Source of the DNA: Thermosaccharophagus gerlachensis
GTDB taxonomy: Bacteria; Armatimonadota; Fervidibacteria; Fervidibacterales; Thermosaccharophagaceae
NCBI GenBank assembly: GCA_041538025.1
Contig: JBGOEV010000056.1
Span: forward strand, 1 to 12,257
Reading direction: 5' to 3'
DNA length: 12,257 bases
In this document: positions 1-7,624 of the stretch, piece after piece
Layout of the letters: the number at the start of each line of letters is the position of its first letter
Position numbering within the stretch: the first letter of the stretch is position 1
The notes under the pieces: model-generated
Database searches by the model: none
The model's input: only the letters and a program-made list of their open reading frames with translations
What the model was told of the DNA's origin: nothing
Made by a program: the position numbers and the translations under genes

Positions 1-120
1 GTCAGTCATGAAGGTTGGTCTCACTGGCGGAAAGGCACCATGCGGATTTGGCAACCTTGGTCAGGTTTGATTTTGTCAGACCGCGATAAGAAAGGCGATT
101 GTCTCATTGTCTTGACTGGT

Positions 121-145
121 CACACTGAGAGCAGTGTGCATTTTT
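121..145 (+). terminator. Probable Rho-independent terminator
   Basis: A perfect 7-bp inverted repeat, CACACTG (121-127) and CAGTGTG (132-138), encloses an AGAG tetraloop. It is followed after two bases by five T (141-145). This is the standard shape of an intrinsic terminator, although the stem has only four G:C pairs and the T-run is short. It lies 85 nt before the phosphatase start. It would end a transcript entering from the left and would isolate the gene cluster that follows. The upstream gene cannot be identified: frame 2 is open from the left edge to a stop at 68-70 and frame 1 to a stop at 223-225, and neither stretch is recognisable. No convincing -35/-10 promoter pair was found between 146 and 214. 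Confidence 0.55.
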
Positions 146-229
146 CAGCGCTTAAATTCTGCTCATTGCGTTCATTGAACTGTTATTGTGCTGCACCATT
201 CTGTCAACTGGACCAAGGAGGGTAGCAGA

Positions 230-871
230 ATGCTGCGAACGTTTTTCATTCGCCATGCCGAACCAGATTATGCCAACGATACAATCACTGCTACAGGACG
301 CGAACAGGCTATTGCGCTCGCGAATAAGCTCACGAAAATTCACATAGATTTTTTGTTTTGCAGTCCTTTAGGGAGGGCGAAAGAGACGGCGAAACCGATT
401 GCTGAAAAAATCGGCTTGAAAATTACGATATTGGATTGGCTTTGCGAGCTAAACGGCAACTTCGGTCATGAAGTTTGGGCATGGGATGTCCCGGGAACGG
501 AAATCTTAGCCACAGGTGTTTTACCCGAAATGCACAACTGGCACAATTTAGTGCCGTATGGGGAGCTAATGTTCCCACAGTGGCAAACACTTGCCCAAAA
601 ATTTGACAAATTGATCGCAGAGTTTGGCTATATTCGTGATGGTCTCAGATATCGTGTAACTTCGCCAAATGAAGTGACGCTTGCGTTTGTAGCGCACGCT
701 GGCACAATATTGACGCTTTTGAGCTACCTTATCAACTTCCCACTACCCCTCACATACATTCACTTTTCGTGCGACACGAGTAGCGTGACCGAACTGGTGT
801 GGAAAAAGCAAGGCGAATATGCCGTTCCAAGGTTGGTTCGCTTGAATGACATGTCACATTGGAGACCATGA
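230..871 (+). CDS. Histidine phosphatase family protein
   Basis: This 213-residue protein belongs to the histidine phosphatase (phosphoglycerate mutase-like) superfamily. These enzymes transfer or hydrolyse phosphate through a phosphohistidine. The N-terminus carries the RHG-type motif RHAE at residues 8-11, with H9 as the expected phosphorylated residue. R49 in SPLGRAKET is the second phosphate-pocket arginine, E73 is a plausible acid, and the second catalytic histidine H156 sits in VAHAGT. The stretch between about 75 and 140 is longer than in minimal members and may form a substrate cap. The start at 230 is preferred over an in-frame ATG at 188 because AAGGAGG (215-221) lies just before it and the motif then falls at the N-terminus. 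No signal peptide is visible, so it is probably cytoplasmic. The epimerase gene follows after 20 nt, which suggests co-transcription. The substrate is unknown; a sugar phosphate is possible but not shown. Confidence 0.9.
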   Translation: MLRTFFIRHAEPDYANDTITATGREQAIALANKLTKIHIDFLFCSPLGRAKETAKPIAEKIGLKITILDWLCELNGNFGHEVWAWDVPGTEILATGVLPEMHNWHNLVPYGELMFPQWQTLAQKFDKLIAEFGYIRDGLRYRVTSPNEVTLAFVAHAGTILTLLSYLINFPLPLTYIHFSCDTSSVTELVWKKQGEYAVPRLVRLNDMSHWRP

Positions 872-891
872 AGCAAGCGAGGTGACACATA

Positions 892-1857
892 GTGCGAATC
901 CTTATCACAGGCATAACAGGCTTTGTTGGTTCACATTTGGCTGAATTAGCGCTTAAAAATGGTGCTGAAGTTTTCGGAACCTACAGATGGCGCTCAAGGA
1001 TGGACAATATCACGCATATTTTGGACAAGATAAGGCTTGTAGAATGCGATTTGAGGGATGCAACCTCTGTAAGAAACGCTGTCAAGGAGGCAAAGCCGGA
1101 TTGGATTTTCCACTTGGCTGCTCAGAGCTATGTCCCGACAAGCTGGACAGCGCCTGCAGACACTATGCATATCAATGTCATAGGCACTATAAACCTTTTT
1201 GAAGCCATCAGGCAATTGGAGATAGATTGCCGTGTGCTAAATGCGGGGAGTAGCGAGGAATATGGCTTGCAATTTGAGCACGAATTGCCGATTAAAGAGA
1301 CAAACCAATTGCGTCCGCTATCTCCATACGCTGTTAGCAAAGTAGCACAAGACCTGCTTGGTTGGCAATATTACCGCAGTTATGGGATGTTCATTGTCAG
1401 GACACGCGCTTTCAACCACTCAGGACCTCGTCGTCCCGAAGCTTTTGTTGACTCAGGCTTTGCATGGCAGATTGCAAGAATTGAAGCAGGGCTTCAAGAA
1501 CCGACAATTTATGTGGGAAACTTAGAGGCAAAAAGAGATTTTACGGATGTGCGTGACATCGCTCGCGCTTATTGGATGGCTTTGGAGAGGGGGCAAGCTG
1601 GCGAAGTTTATAACATTTGTAGTGGGAAAGCTTGGAGTATTCGTGAAATTTTGGAAACACTGCTAAAAATGACAAATGTGAGGGTTGAAATCCGTCAAGA
1701 CCCTTCTCGTATGCGCCCATCCGATGTTCCTGTCCTCGTTGGTGATAGCACAAAATTCCGCCAACAAACGGGTTGGAAACCAGAGATACCTTATGAGCAA
1801 ACACTTCAGGATATGCTGGATTTCTGGCGTGAGAAGGTGAAAAGAAGTGAAGGCTAA
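892..1857 (+). CDS. NAD(P)-dependent nucleotide-sugar epimerase/reductase (GDP-4-keto-6-deoxymannose reductase-like)
   Basis: This 321-residue protein is an extended short-chain dehydrogenase/reductase. The Rossmann dinucleotide motif TGITGFVG is at residues 6-13. The catalytic set is S120/S121 with E122 in GSSEEYG, and Y146-x3-K150 in YAVSK. FNHSGPRR (174-181), VGNLEAKRDFTDVRD (208-222) and a C-terminal TGW-x-P motif resemble GDP-6-deoxy-4-keto-D-mannose reductases (Rmd) and, more distantly, GDP-mannose 4,6-dehydratases. The likely role is therefore making GDP-deoxyhexose for glycans or the cell envelope. The length is normal for the family. The GTG start follows GAGGTGA (879-885) at a 6-nt spacing. 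The 3' end overlaps the next gene by 11 nt, implying translational coupling. Family membership is firm, but the choice between reductase and dehydratase is not. Confidence 0.88.
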   Translation: MRILITGITGFVGSHLAELALKNGAEVFGTYRWRSRMDNITHILDKIRLVECDLRDATSVRNAVKEAKPDWIFHLAAQSYVPTSWTAPADTMHINVIGTINLFEAIRQLEIDCRVLNAGSSEEYGLQFEHELPIKETNQLRPLSPYAVSKVAQDLLGWQYYRSYGMFIVRTRAFNHSGPRRPEAFVDSGFAWQIARIEAGLQEPTIYVGNLEAKRDFTDVRDIARAYWMALERGQAGEVYNICSGKAWSIREILETLLKMTNVRVEIRQDPSRMRPSDVPVLVGDSTKFRQQTGWKPEIPYEQTLQDMLDFWREKVKRSEG

Positions 1858-3814
1858 ATCGCTCAAAGCTGTGTTTTTTATGTCAGTTGCTATCTACGTT
1901 CTAACAAGTTACTGCATCGCAAGCACCTTTGAAGTGATCGCTGAAAAAGACTGGAACAACGAAAAAATGTGCAAAATCTCAATGATTGCCGTTGATACCA
2001 AAAGTGGGTTTAAAATACCTGTGCGAGTGGTCGTTAGAGCAAGTGACGGTTCTTATTGTGATGGTTCTGGGCGTGGCATTTACAGTGACGGACGCTTTTA
2101 CGCTAACGGCGAATTCTCAGTGGAAGTCCCACAAGGTGAGACAGAAATTTCGCTGTCAAGTGGTCCAAATTACATCCCGCTAAAAATAAAATTGACGGCT
2201 AAGAAGGGGAAGGAAATAAACATCGTCGCCAAATTGGAGAAGTGGTTTTCTCCTCAAGATTTTGGTTGGTTTTGTGGGGATAATCATGTCCATGTGCGCC
2301 ATGACCCGTTTGGTGAGATTAAAATTGATGAAGAATACGCATCATTGCAGGCAAAAGCTGAGGGGTTGGATTATATCACGGAAGCAGATGCTGGAAGACC
2401 AAAAGATATTGAAAACAGGCTAAGCACGCAAGATTTTCTTTATAGGCAAGCTACCGAGATACGCCCTGGTTGTTTTGTTGGGCATGTTAACACCCCTGGA
2501 ATAATTCGCCCGTTATCTGGCGAAGAATTGAGAAAAATTTTGAAAAGCGTCCTCCCAATCCAAACTCTCTGCGATATCGTTCATAAACTTGGTGGCGCTG
2601 TTATCTACACCCATACACTTCCAATGCCAAGGTTACATTGGATGGGCGCAACAGAATCAATTTCTGATGTGCTTCTTGGCAAATATGCCGATGCATTTGA
2701 CATTTCAAATGAGGCTGAGGAGGTCCTGTGGTTTGCACTGCTGAACCTTGGAGCGAAGATTGCAGTAAGTGGCTCAACTGACACAGCGTTAATAAGGCGT
2801 GGCGCAATTCCGCCAGGTTCAAGGAGAATTTACGCTAAATCTGGTAAACTTGACTACTCAGCGATTGTTGACGCAATACGAAAAGGGAAAACATTTGCAA
2901 CAAATGGCGGACCTATCTTCCCGTTCTTCACAATTGATGGGCACGAAGTGGGCGAAGTCATAAAATTGGAAGGAAAAAAGGAATTCATGGCGCAAATTCA
3001 AATCTTTCACCTTCACCAGCTGAAAAGGGTCGAAATCATTAGAAACGGCTTGAAAAAACGGATTGAAATCCCTAAGCGCAACGGAAATAAGACGACATTG
3101 ACATATCAGATTGAAGAGCAAGAAAATGCATGGTATGTGCTACGAGCAGAGGATGAGAAAGGAAACTGGGCAATTACAAGCCCAATATACTTTGAAACGC
3201 CGAAACAAAAAGAACCTGAGCCAGCCTGCCTTATCGCAATTGAGATAGGGAATTTCGCAAGATTTATTGAATTGAGGAAAGAGTTCTTTGCACATGTCAT
3301 TGTGACCGTGAGAGGGAAAATGATAAGCAGGGTTGCATTGATGCGGGATAATGAAGTTTTTTGTGAATTTTCTCCAGAAAATGGGAATTATATCCCTTCT
3401 GGGAAAACACCAGTTGTTGAACTTGGTGGCGAATATTCAAACGGGTGGATGTGGCATCCAGATCCGAAGGAGCCTGCCCATTTTGTTGCAGATATTCTCC
3501 TAAATGCTTCTGGTTGGTATAAGGTGCTCGTGGAGACGAGGGACAAAACCCTCTTCCAATCCGAGGCTATACACTTTGACATGAACAACCCTAATAGCCA
3601 CCAAATTTCTGCACTTTTGCTACAGAATGGAGAAATGAAGGTGGTCATGAGAGGATATGGCGAGGAAATGCCCCTAAGTGATGTCAAAATTCCGTTCAAA
3701 GGGGATCACTGGTGGTATCCAAAAAATGCATTTTGGGAAATTGAGGCAAGATTTGGTGATGTTGTGACATCGTATTCCAGTGGGTGGAAGATGGCAAAGG
3801 AAAGGTTTAAATGA
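1847..3814 (+). CDS. Exported CehA/McbA-like PHP-domain metallohydrolase
   Basis: This 655-residue protein begins with a basic stretch and a hydrophobic segment (about residues 7-26), a probable signal peptide. A beta-rich region (about 27-135) precedes a PHP-type metallohydrolase domain (about 138-365) of the CehA/McbA kind. Family members use metals to hydrolyse ester or phosphoester bonds. Candidate ligands are H147 and H149 in GDNHVH, E204 in ATEIRP, H213 in GHVN, H256 in THT and D312 in SGSTDT. The usual TDH motif after GLDY is replaced by TEAD (178-181), so one metal position may differ. The remaining 290 residues look like beta-sandwich material without a recognised name. The GTG start lies 6 nt after AAGGTGA and overlaps the upstream stop by 11 nt. 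The substrate is unknown; the sugar-related neighbours suggest a carbohydrate-linked substrate, which is an inference. Confidence 0.8.
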   Translation: MKAKSLKAVFFMSVAIYVLTSYCIASTFEVIAEKDWNNEKMCKISMIAVDTKSGFKIPVRVVVRASDGSYCDGSGRGIYSDGRFYANGEFSVEVPQGETEISLSSGPNYIPLKIKLTAKKGKEINIVAKLEKWFSPQDFGWFCGDNHVHVRHDPFGEIKIDEEYASLQAKAEGLDYITEADAGRPKDIENRLSTQDFLYRQATEIRPGCFVGHVNTPGIIRPLSGEELRKILKSVLPIQTLCDIVHKLGGAVIYTHTLPMPRLHWMGATESISDVLLGKYADAFDISNEAEEVLWFALLNLGAKIAVSGSTDTALIRRGAIPPGSRRIYAKSGKLDYSAIVDAIRKGKTFATNGGPIFPFFTIDGHEVGEVIKLEGKKEFMAQIQIFHLHQLKRVEIIRNGLKKRIEIPKRNGNKTTLTYQIEEQENAWYVLRAEDEKGNWAITSPIYFETPKQKEPEPACLIAIEIGNFARFIELRKEFFAHVIVTVRGKMISRVALMRDNEVFCEFSPENGNYIPSGKTPVVELGGEYSNGWMWHPDPKEPAHFVADILLNASGWYKVLVETRDKTLFQSEAIHFDMNNPNSHQISALLLQNGEMKVVMRGYGEEMPLSDVKIPFKGDHWWYPKNAFWEIEARFGDVVTSYSSGWKMAKERFK

Positions 3815-3827
3815 GCGAAATCCTGAC

Positions 3828-3836
3828 AGGGGGTGA
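3828..3836 (+). promoter_or_regulatory. Extended ribosome binding site of the beta-helix gene
   Basis: AGGGGGTGA is close to the complement of the 16S rRNA 3' end and lies 6 nt before the ATG at 3843. It fixes that start and follows the same GGTGA spacing used elsewhere in the window. Confidence 0.7.
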
Positions 3837-3842
3837 AGTGAT

Positions 3843-6071
3843 ATGCGAAAGCGCGTCATAGCCTGCATCATGGGTGTTGTGATTTTTCATATGGGTCTGA
3901 TAAAAATCTCTTCCACTGCGGTGAGGTTAGAAGCAAGTAAACCGATGAATGATGCGGAATTTTATGGTCCTTTTGCGAGTTGGCTTGATGCAAAAAGAGA
4001 TTTTGGAGCGAAAGGTGACGGAATTAGCGATGACACGGAAGCCCTCCAAAGGGCGCTTGATGCGATACGCCCACAAACACCAAAATCTGTTGTTCTTTTC
4101 ATCCCATCGGGTATTTACCGCATAACGAAAACCTTGAATGTCATTCGTGAAGCTCATAGCGAATCGCAACATATCACAATTGTGGGAGAAAATCCAGAAA
4201 AAACTGTGATTAAATGGGATGGAGAAAAAGACGGCATAATGCTTCATTATGGTGCATGGTATTCAAGGATGTGCCGATTGACACTTGACGGCTCTCAAAA
4301 GGCGAAAACTGCCATACTTTGTGGTCCTCGTTTTGTCACATACAATGAGTTTACTGACATGATTTTCCGTGATGTCGGTTTTGGCATTGAGGCTGGACGC
4401 CATGGCACGATGGGTATTGCCGAAACAGTTGTGGCAAGATGCCATTTTATCCGTTGTTCGCAAGCTGGAATAAGCATACAAAACTGGAATTCCCTTGACT
4501 GGTTCATCTGGCATTGCGTCTTTGAAGATTGCAGGATAGGTGTCACAAATGCTTTTGGTGCTGGAAACTACCATGTTTATGAGAGCATATTCCGCAATTC
4601 AACCGAATCCGATATGAGCATGGGGCATGCTGCCTATTTCTCAATTCGTGGCAATTTTTCCTCTGGTTCACGGTCTTTCTTCAGGGCAGGATGGCTTGGT
4701 GCATGTGGTTTCGTGACGCTCCAAAGCAACTTCGTAGTTGACGCAAAGGATGTAGCTGTTGAGGTTAACAACCTAGGTCCTGTTTTCATGATTGACAACA
4801 TTTTCAAGGTGAAATCCTCGCCTGTCATTCGGATACGCCCCGATGCTGCTTTGTTTTCGGTTGGCAACGTATTCACCTCTAAGGATGCTATTTCATGCGG
4901 GAAAGACTCAATGGTAATTGGTGATAAATTGGCGAAGTATGAGGAAATAAAGACACCAAAAATGGAATTGCCAAACTTCCCACCAGTTGAAAAGCTTCCA
5001 GTCATCGAAGTTCCGTCAGGGTGCAGCGCCGAAGAAATACAAAGAGCAATTGAAAAGGCAAAAAACTTGGGAGCAGAAAAGACAATTGTGCATCTACCTG
5101 CTGGCACTTACAACATTGATAGGACGCTGATAATCCCTGAGGGTTGTGAATTGCGGTTGGTAGGTGATGGAGGTGGCGACGGCAAGGGAACTATTCTGCG
5201 TTGGGTAGGGAAGGCTAATGGACCTGTTATTCGTGTTTCTGGTCCGACGCATGTGAGGTTTTCAGGCTTCTCCATCAACGGCTCAGGGAAAGCCGATGGC
5301 GTCAAAATTGAGAGGTGTGACCAAGAGGGCGCAAGAATCATCGGGGACCAATTGAACATCGTCTCTGCGCAAACGGGCTTGTTAGCTGAGCACTTGAGTA
5401 GGGCTGATGTAAGCTTGTTCAATATCAACCACGCTAACTGCAAGTTGGCGATAAAAGTTGTTGATGCGAAGGTTTCAATCTTCTGCGGTGCGTCATCCAA
5501 CAACGAACTGAGCTACGAAGTTGATGGCGATGGTAAACTGCTTGTTCGTGACATATGGTATGAGACTGCCCAACACCCTCGCTTCATGTTACTCAAAGGG
5601 AGTGGTGAGTTCACGATGCATAGCGCGAGGGTGGCAACACCTACGAAACCACTTGATGTGCCAGTGGTTGATATTGATGGGTTTAAAGGCAATGTAGTTT
5701 TCATTGGGACAAACTTCGTTACCGAGCCGGGCGAGGAAAGGAGAACGAAGGTGATGGTCAAAGGTGATGGGAAAGACACAAATGTTCTCCTTCTTGGGTG
5801 TGGTGGTGATGGTGATTCAGACCTTTTGTTCAATGCATCACAAATGGCAACATGCGCCTCGTTGCAAGCGTTTAAGATGGTCAAGGGCGGTGGTTGGGTT
5901 CGCGCAAAGGATTTTGGTGAGGTGTCAAAGGAGTCTTTGGTTGAGATGCTTAAACTGACAAGGCAAACATTACCTCAACTGCTGATCCCTTTGAGCAGGG
6001 ATTCAACAGATGTGCGGTTTCATCGCGTCATCGTCGGTAACACCAATGTTGGTGTTTGGATAACACGATAA
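3843..6071 (+). CDS. Exported double pectate-lyase-3-type beta-helix protein
   Basis: This 742-residue protein has a signal peptide-like N-terminus (basic residues, then hydrophobic to about residue 25). The first half opens with a pectate lyase superfamily (Pectate_lyase_3) signature: AKGDGISDDTEALQRALD (56-73), followed by IPSGIYRITKTL (87-98). The following 250 residues show the short, regularly spaced beta strands of a right-handed parallel beta-helix. A second module begins near residue 390 with VPSGCSAEEIQRAIEKA and repeats the motif as LPAGTYNIDRTL (418-429), followed by more beta-helix. Such proteins bind or cleave polysaccharides, but no catalytic residues can be assigned. The size is large for a single pectate-lyase-3 domain, consistent with two modules. 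It lies 28 nt after the PHP protein gene and is probably co-transcribed with it. It could be a lyase, a glycoside hydrolase or a non-catalytic binding protein. Confidence 0.82.
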   Translation: MRKRVIACIMGVVIFHMGLIKISSTAVRLEASKPMNDAEFYGPFASWLDAKRDFGAKGDGISDDTEALQRALDAIRPQTPKSVVLFIPSGIYRITKTLNVIREAHSESQHITIVGENPEKTVIKWDGEKDGIMLHYGAWYSRMCRLTLDGSQKAKTAILCGPRFVTYNEFTDMIFRDVGFGIEAGRHGTMGIAETVVARCHFIRCSQAGISIQNWNSLDWFIWHCVFEDCRIGVTNAFGAGNYHVYESIFRNSTESDMSMGHAAYFSIRGNFSSGSRSFFRAGWLGACGFVTLQSNFVVDAKDVAVEVNNLGPVFMIDNIFKVKSSPVIRIRPDAALFSVGNVFTSKDAISCGKDSMVIGDKLAKYEEIKTPKMELPNFPPVEKLPVIEVPSGCSAEEIQRAIEKAKNLGAEKTIVHLPAGTYNIDRTLIIPEGCELRLVGDGGGDGKGTILRWVGKANGPVIRVSGPTHVRFSGFSINGSGKADGVKIERCDQEGARIIGDQLNIVSAQTGLLAEHLSRADVSLFNINHANCKLAIKVVDAKVSIFCGASSNNELSYEVDGDGKLLVRDIWYETAQHPRFMLLKGSGEFTMHSARVATPTKPLDVPVVDIDGFKGNVVFIGTNFVTEPGEERRTKVMVKGDGKDTNVLLLGCGGDGDSDLLFNASQMATCASLQAFKMVKGGGWVRAKDFGEVSKESLVEMLKLTRQTLPQLLIPLSRDSTDVRFHRVIVGNTNVGVWITR

Positions 6072-6107
6072 GTGAGAAGCACTCATTGAACCGAGGTGAA
6101 AAAGTTG

Positions 6108-6149
6108 ATGAGAAAACGGTTAGCAGAAGGTGGTGGGCGAGTGCGTTAA
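6108..6149 (+). CDS. Possible 13-residue leader peptide
   Basis: A short frame from ATG (6108) to TAA (6147-6149) encodes 13 residues rich in Arg and Gly. It follows GAGGTGA (6093-6099), the same ribosome-binding sequence type used by the real genes here, with an 8-nt spacer; a TTG at 6105 would give a 5-nt spacer. The peptide begins MRKR, like the beta-helix protein upstream. It lies in the 126-nt space before the Gfo/Idh gene and ends 11 nt before a palindrome. It could be a leader peptide, the remnant of a lost gene start, or chance. No function can be read from the peptide. Confidence 0.2.
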   Translation: MRKRLAEGGGRVR

Positions 6150-6160
6150 AATTAAAAACT

Positions 6161-6176
6161 GGTTACAACTGTAACC
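6161..6176. promoter_or_regulatory. Operator-like perfect palindrome before the Gfo/Idh gene
   Basis: GGTTACA-AC-TGTAACC is a perfect 7-bp dyad with a 2-bp spacer. It lies 8 nt before the ribosome binding site of the Gfo/Idh gene. Its core matches TACA-N2-TGTA, the half-site arrangement known for BlaI/MecI/CopY-family repressors. It is not followed by a T-run, and the maximal pairing leaves only a 2-nt loop, so a DNA-binding site fits better than a terminator. No regulator is encoded in the window. A dyad of this length is expected about once per 12 kb by chance, but much less often in intergenic DNA. Confidence 0.35.
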
Positions 6177-6184
6177 CAAGTGTG

Positions 6185-6191
6185 GAGGTGA
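6185..6191 (+). promoter_or_regulatory. Ribosome binding site that fixes the Gfo/Idh start
   Basis: GAGGTGA lies exactly 6 nt before ATG 6198. A GTG at 6195 would leave only 3 nt, and ATG 6210 would leave 18 nt. The 6-nt spacing is shared with the starts at 892, 1847 and 3843, so 6198 is the best choice. Confidence 0.65.
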
Positions 6192-6197
6192 AAAGTG

Positions 6198-7532
6198 ATG
6201 AGCGTGAGGATGAACAGGCGTTCGTTTTTGAAGGCGATGACATACGGCAGCGTTGGGCTTGTGATACTTAAGGACAGTAGGTCTGTTTGGAGCTATCAAG
6301 CGAATGAGAAACTAAACATGGCTTTCATCGGGTGTGGTGGACAAGGTGGTAGCTTGCTCAACATATTCGCTGGCATGGGAAACAATGTTGTTGCGCTGTG
6401 TGATGTTGATGAGCAAAGAGCTGCGGATGCGTTTAAGAAGTTCCCCGATGCGAAGAAATACAATGACTTTAGAAAGATGCTTGAGGAGATGAAGGACCAA
6501 ATTGATGCAGTCGTTGTTGCTACGCCAGACCACACGCACGCATGTGCTTCCGTCATGGCTATGAAGTTCGGCAAACATGTTTACTGTGAGAAGCCGTTGA
6601 CTTGGTGCATCTATGAAGCGAGGGTAATGCGTCAGGTGGCGATGGAGAACAAAGTAGCAACGCAAATGGGCAATCAAGGGACTGGTGCTCATGGCTTCAG
6701 GCAAGGTGTTGAAGTTATTCGCTCTGGGGTGCTCGGCAAAGTCACGGAAGTGCATGTGTGGACTAACCGCCCGATATGGCCACAGGGCATGGATAGACCA
6801 ACTGATACACCACCAGTCCCACCTCACTTGCATTGGGATTTGTGGCTTGGACCTGCACCATGGAGACCGTATCATCCTGCTTACCTACCGTTCAAGTGGC
6901 GTGGATGGGTTGACTTTGGCACTGGCGCAATAGGCGATATGGCATGCCACAACATGAACTTGGCTGTCATGGGTTTGAGATTGCATGAATACATCATTGA
7001 AGGGCTTCCAATAACTGTTGAAGCTGAGCATTCAGGTTTCAACAAAGAGAGCTACCCTAAGTGGTCAATCATACGATATGAGTTCCCACAAAGAGGTGAT
7101 CAACCGCCAATCAAGTTCATATGGTATGATGGGGGCAAAATGCCTCCTCAGGATTTGCTCCCCGATGTTAAACTCCCAGACAACGGGACGATTATAGTCG
7201 GCGAAAAAGGAAAACTGTTCTCACCACATGGTGGCAGTTCTTGGGAACTTTACCCGAAGGAGGAGTTTAAGGATTACAAGCCACCAGAGCCAACACTGCC
7301 TCGCTCACCCGGTCACCATCGCGAGTGGGTGGATGCATGCAAGGGAGGTCCAACACCGATGTCCAACTTCGTTGACTACGCAGCATACTTGACGGAGATA
7401 GCTCTTCTTGGAAACCTTGCTATATTCGCTGGGCGAAAGATTGAGTATGATCCAAAGGAAATGAAAGTGAAGGATTGCCCAGAGCTTGAGCCATTCATAA
7501 ACCGTCCTTATCGTGAAGGTTGGACATTGTAA
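6198..7532 (+). CDS. Tat-exported Gfo/Idh/MocA family oxidoreductase
   Basis: This 444-residue protein starts with a twin-arginine signal, NRRSFLK (residues 6-12), followed by a hydrophobic stretch (about 14-24). It is therefore probably exported folded with its cofactor bound. The NAD(P)-binding motif GCGGQGG is at 45-51 and the family hallmark EKP is at 131-133. The C-terminal substrate domain contains GTGAIGDMACHNMN (241-254), where D247 and H251 sit at usual active-site positions. The PHLHWDLWLGPAP and HREWVDACKGG motifs are typical of the large Gfo/Idh branch common in Planctomycetota-type genomes. Family members oxidise, reduce or epimerise sugars and cyclitols. The DUF1080 gene in the same locus makes a 3-keto sugar intermediate a reasonable inference. 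A palindrome and a possible short leader frame precede it. The exact substrate is unknown. Confidence 0.92.
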   Translation: MSVRMNRRSFLKAMTYGSVGLVILKDSRSVWSYQANEKLNMAFIGCGGQGGSLLNIFAGMGNNVVALCDVDEQRAADAFKKFPDAKKYNDFRKMLEEMKDQIDAVVVATPDHTHACASVMAMKFGKHVYCEKPLTWCIYEARVMRQVAMENKVATQMGNQGTGAHGFRQGVEVIRSGVLGKVTEVHVWTNRPIWPQGMDRPTDTPPVPPHLHWDLWLGPAPWRPYHPAYLPFKWRGWVDFGTGAIGDMACHNMNLAVMGLRLHEYIIEGLPITVEAEHSGFNKESYPKWSIIRYEFPQRGDQPPIKFIWYDGGKMPPQDLLPDVKLPDNGTIIVGEKGKLFSPHGGSSWELYPKEEFKDYKPPEPTLPRSPGHHREWVDACKGGPTPMSNFVDYAAYLTEIALLGNLAIFAGRKIEYDPKEMKVKDCPELEPFINRPYREGWTL

Positions 7533-7559
7533 GTGCATCGCAGAGGCTCATAATAGTGG

Positions 7560-7590
7560 GTTTGAATCACAGCAAGCCAATAGTTCAAAC
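7560..7590. repeat. Inverted repeat in the gap before the exonuclease gene
   Basis: GTTTGAA (7560-7566) and TTCAAAC (7584-7590) form a perfect 7-bp inverted repeat with a 17-nt loop. They lie in the 92-nt space between the oxidoreductase and exonuclease genes. No T-run follows, so it does not look like an intrinsic terminator, and no clear promoter is visible nearby. It may be a weak RNA stem or chance. Confidence 0.25.
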
Positions 7591-7624
7591 GATTCACCTA
7601 CGACTTTAAAGGGAATGACAGGCG

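Noticed and set aside
1..70. 3' end of an upstream gene in frame 2, stopping at 68-70
   Set aside because: It is only 22 codons with no recognisable motif, and frames 1 and 3 are equally possible, so no gene was called.
188..229. Longer start for the histidine phosphatase at ATG 188
   Set aside because: There is no ribosome binding site before 188, the added residues include the translated Shine-Dalgarno sequence, and the RHAE motif would be displaced from the N-terminus.
4634..5107. 157-codon open frame on the minus strand
   Set aside because: It lies wholly inside the beta-helix gene, has no credible ribosome binding site and no family features; it is an antisense shadow.
6056..6271. 71-codon open frame bridging the beta-helix and Gfo/Idh genes
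   Set aside because: It overlaps both genes, has no ribosome binding site, and its product looks like no known protein.
7560..7590. Inverted repeat as an intrinsic terminator
   Set aside because: The stem is A/T-rich with a 17-nt loop and no T-run follows.
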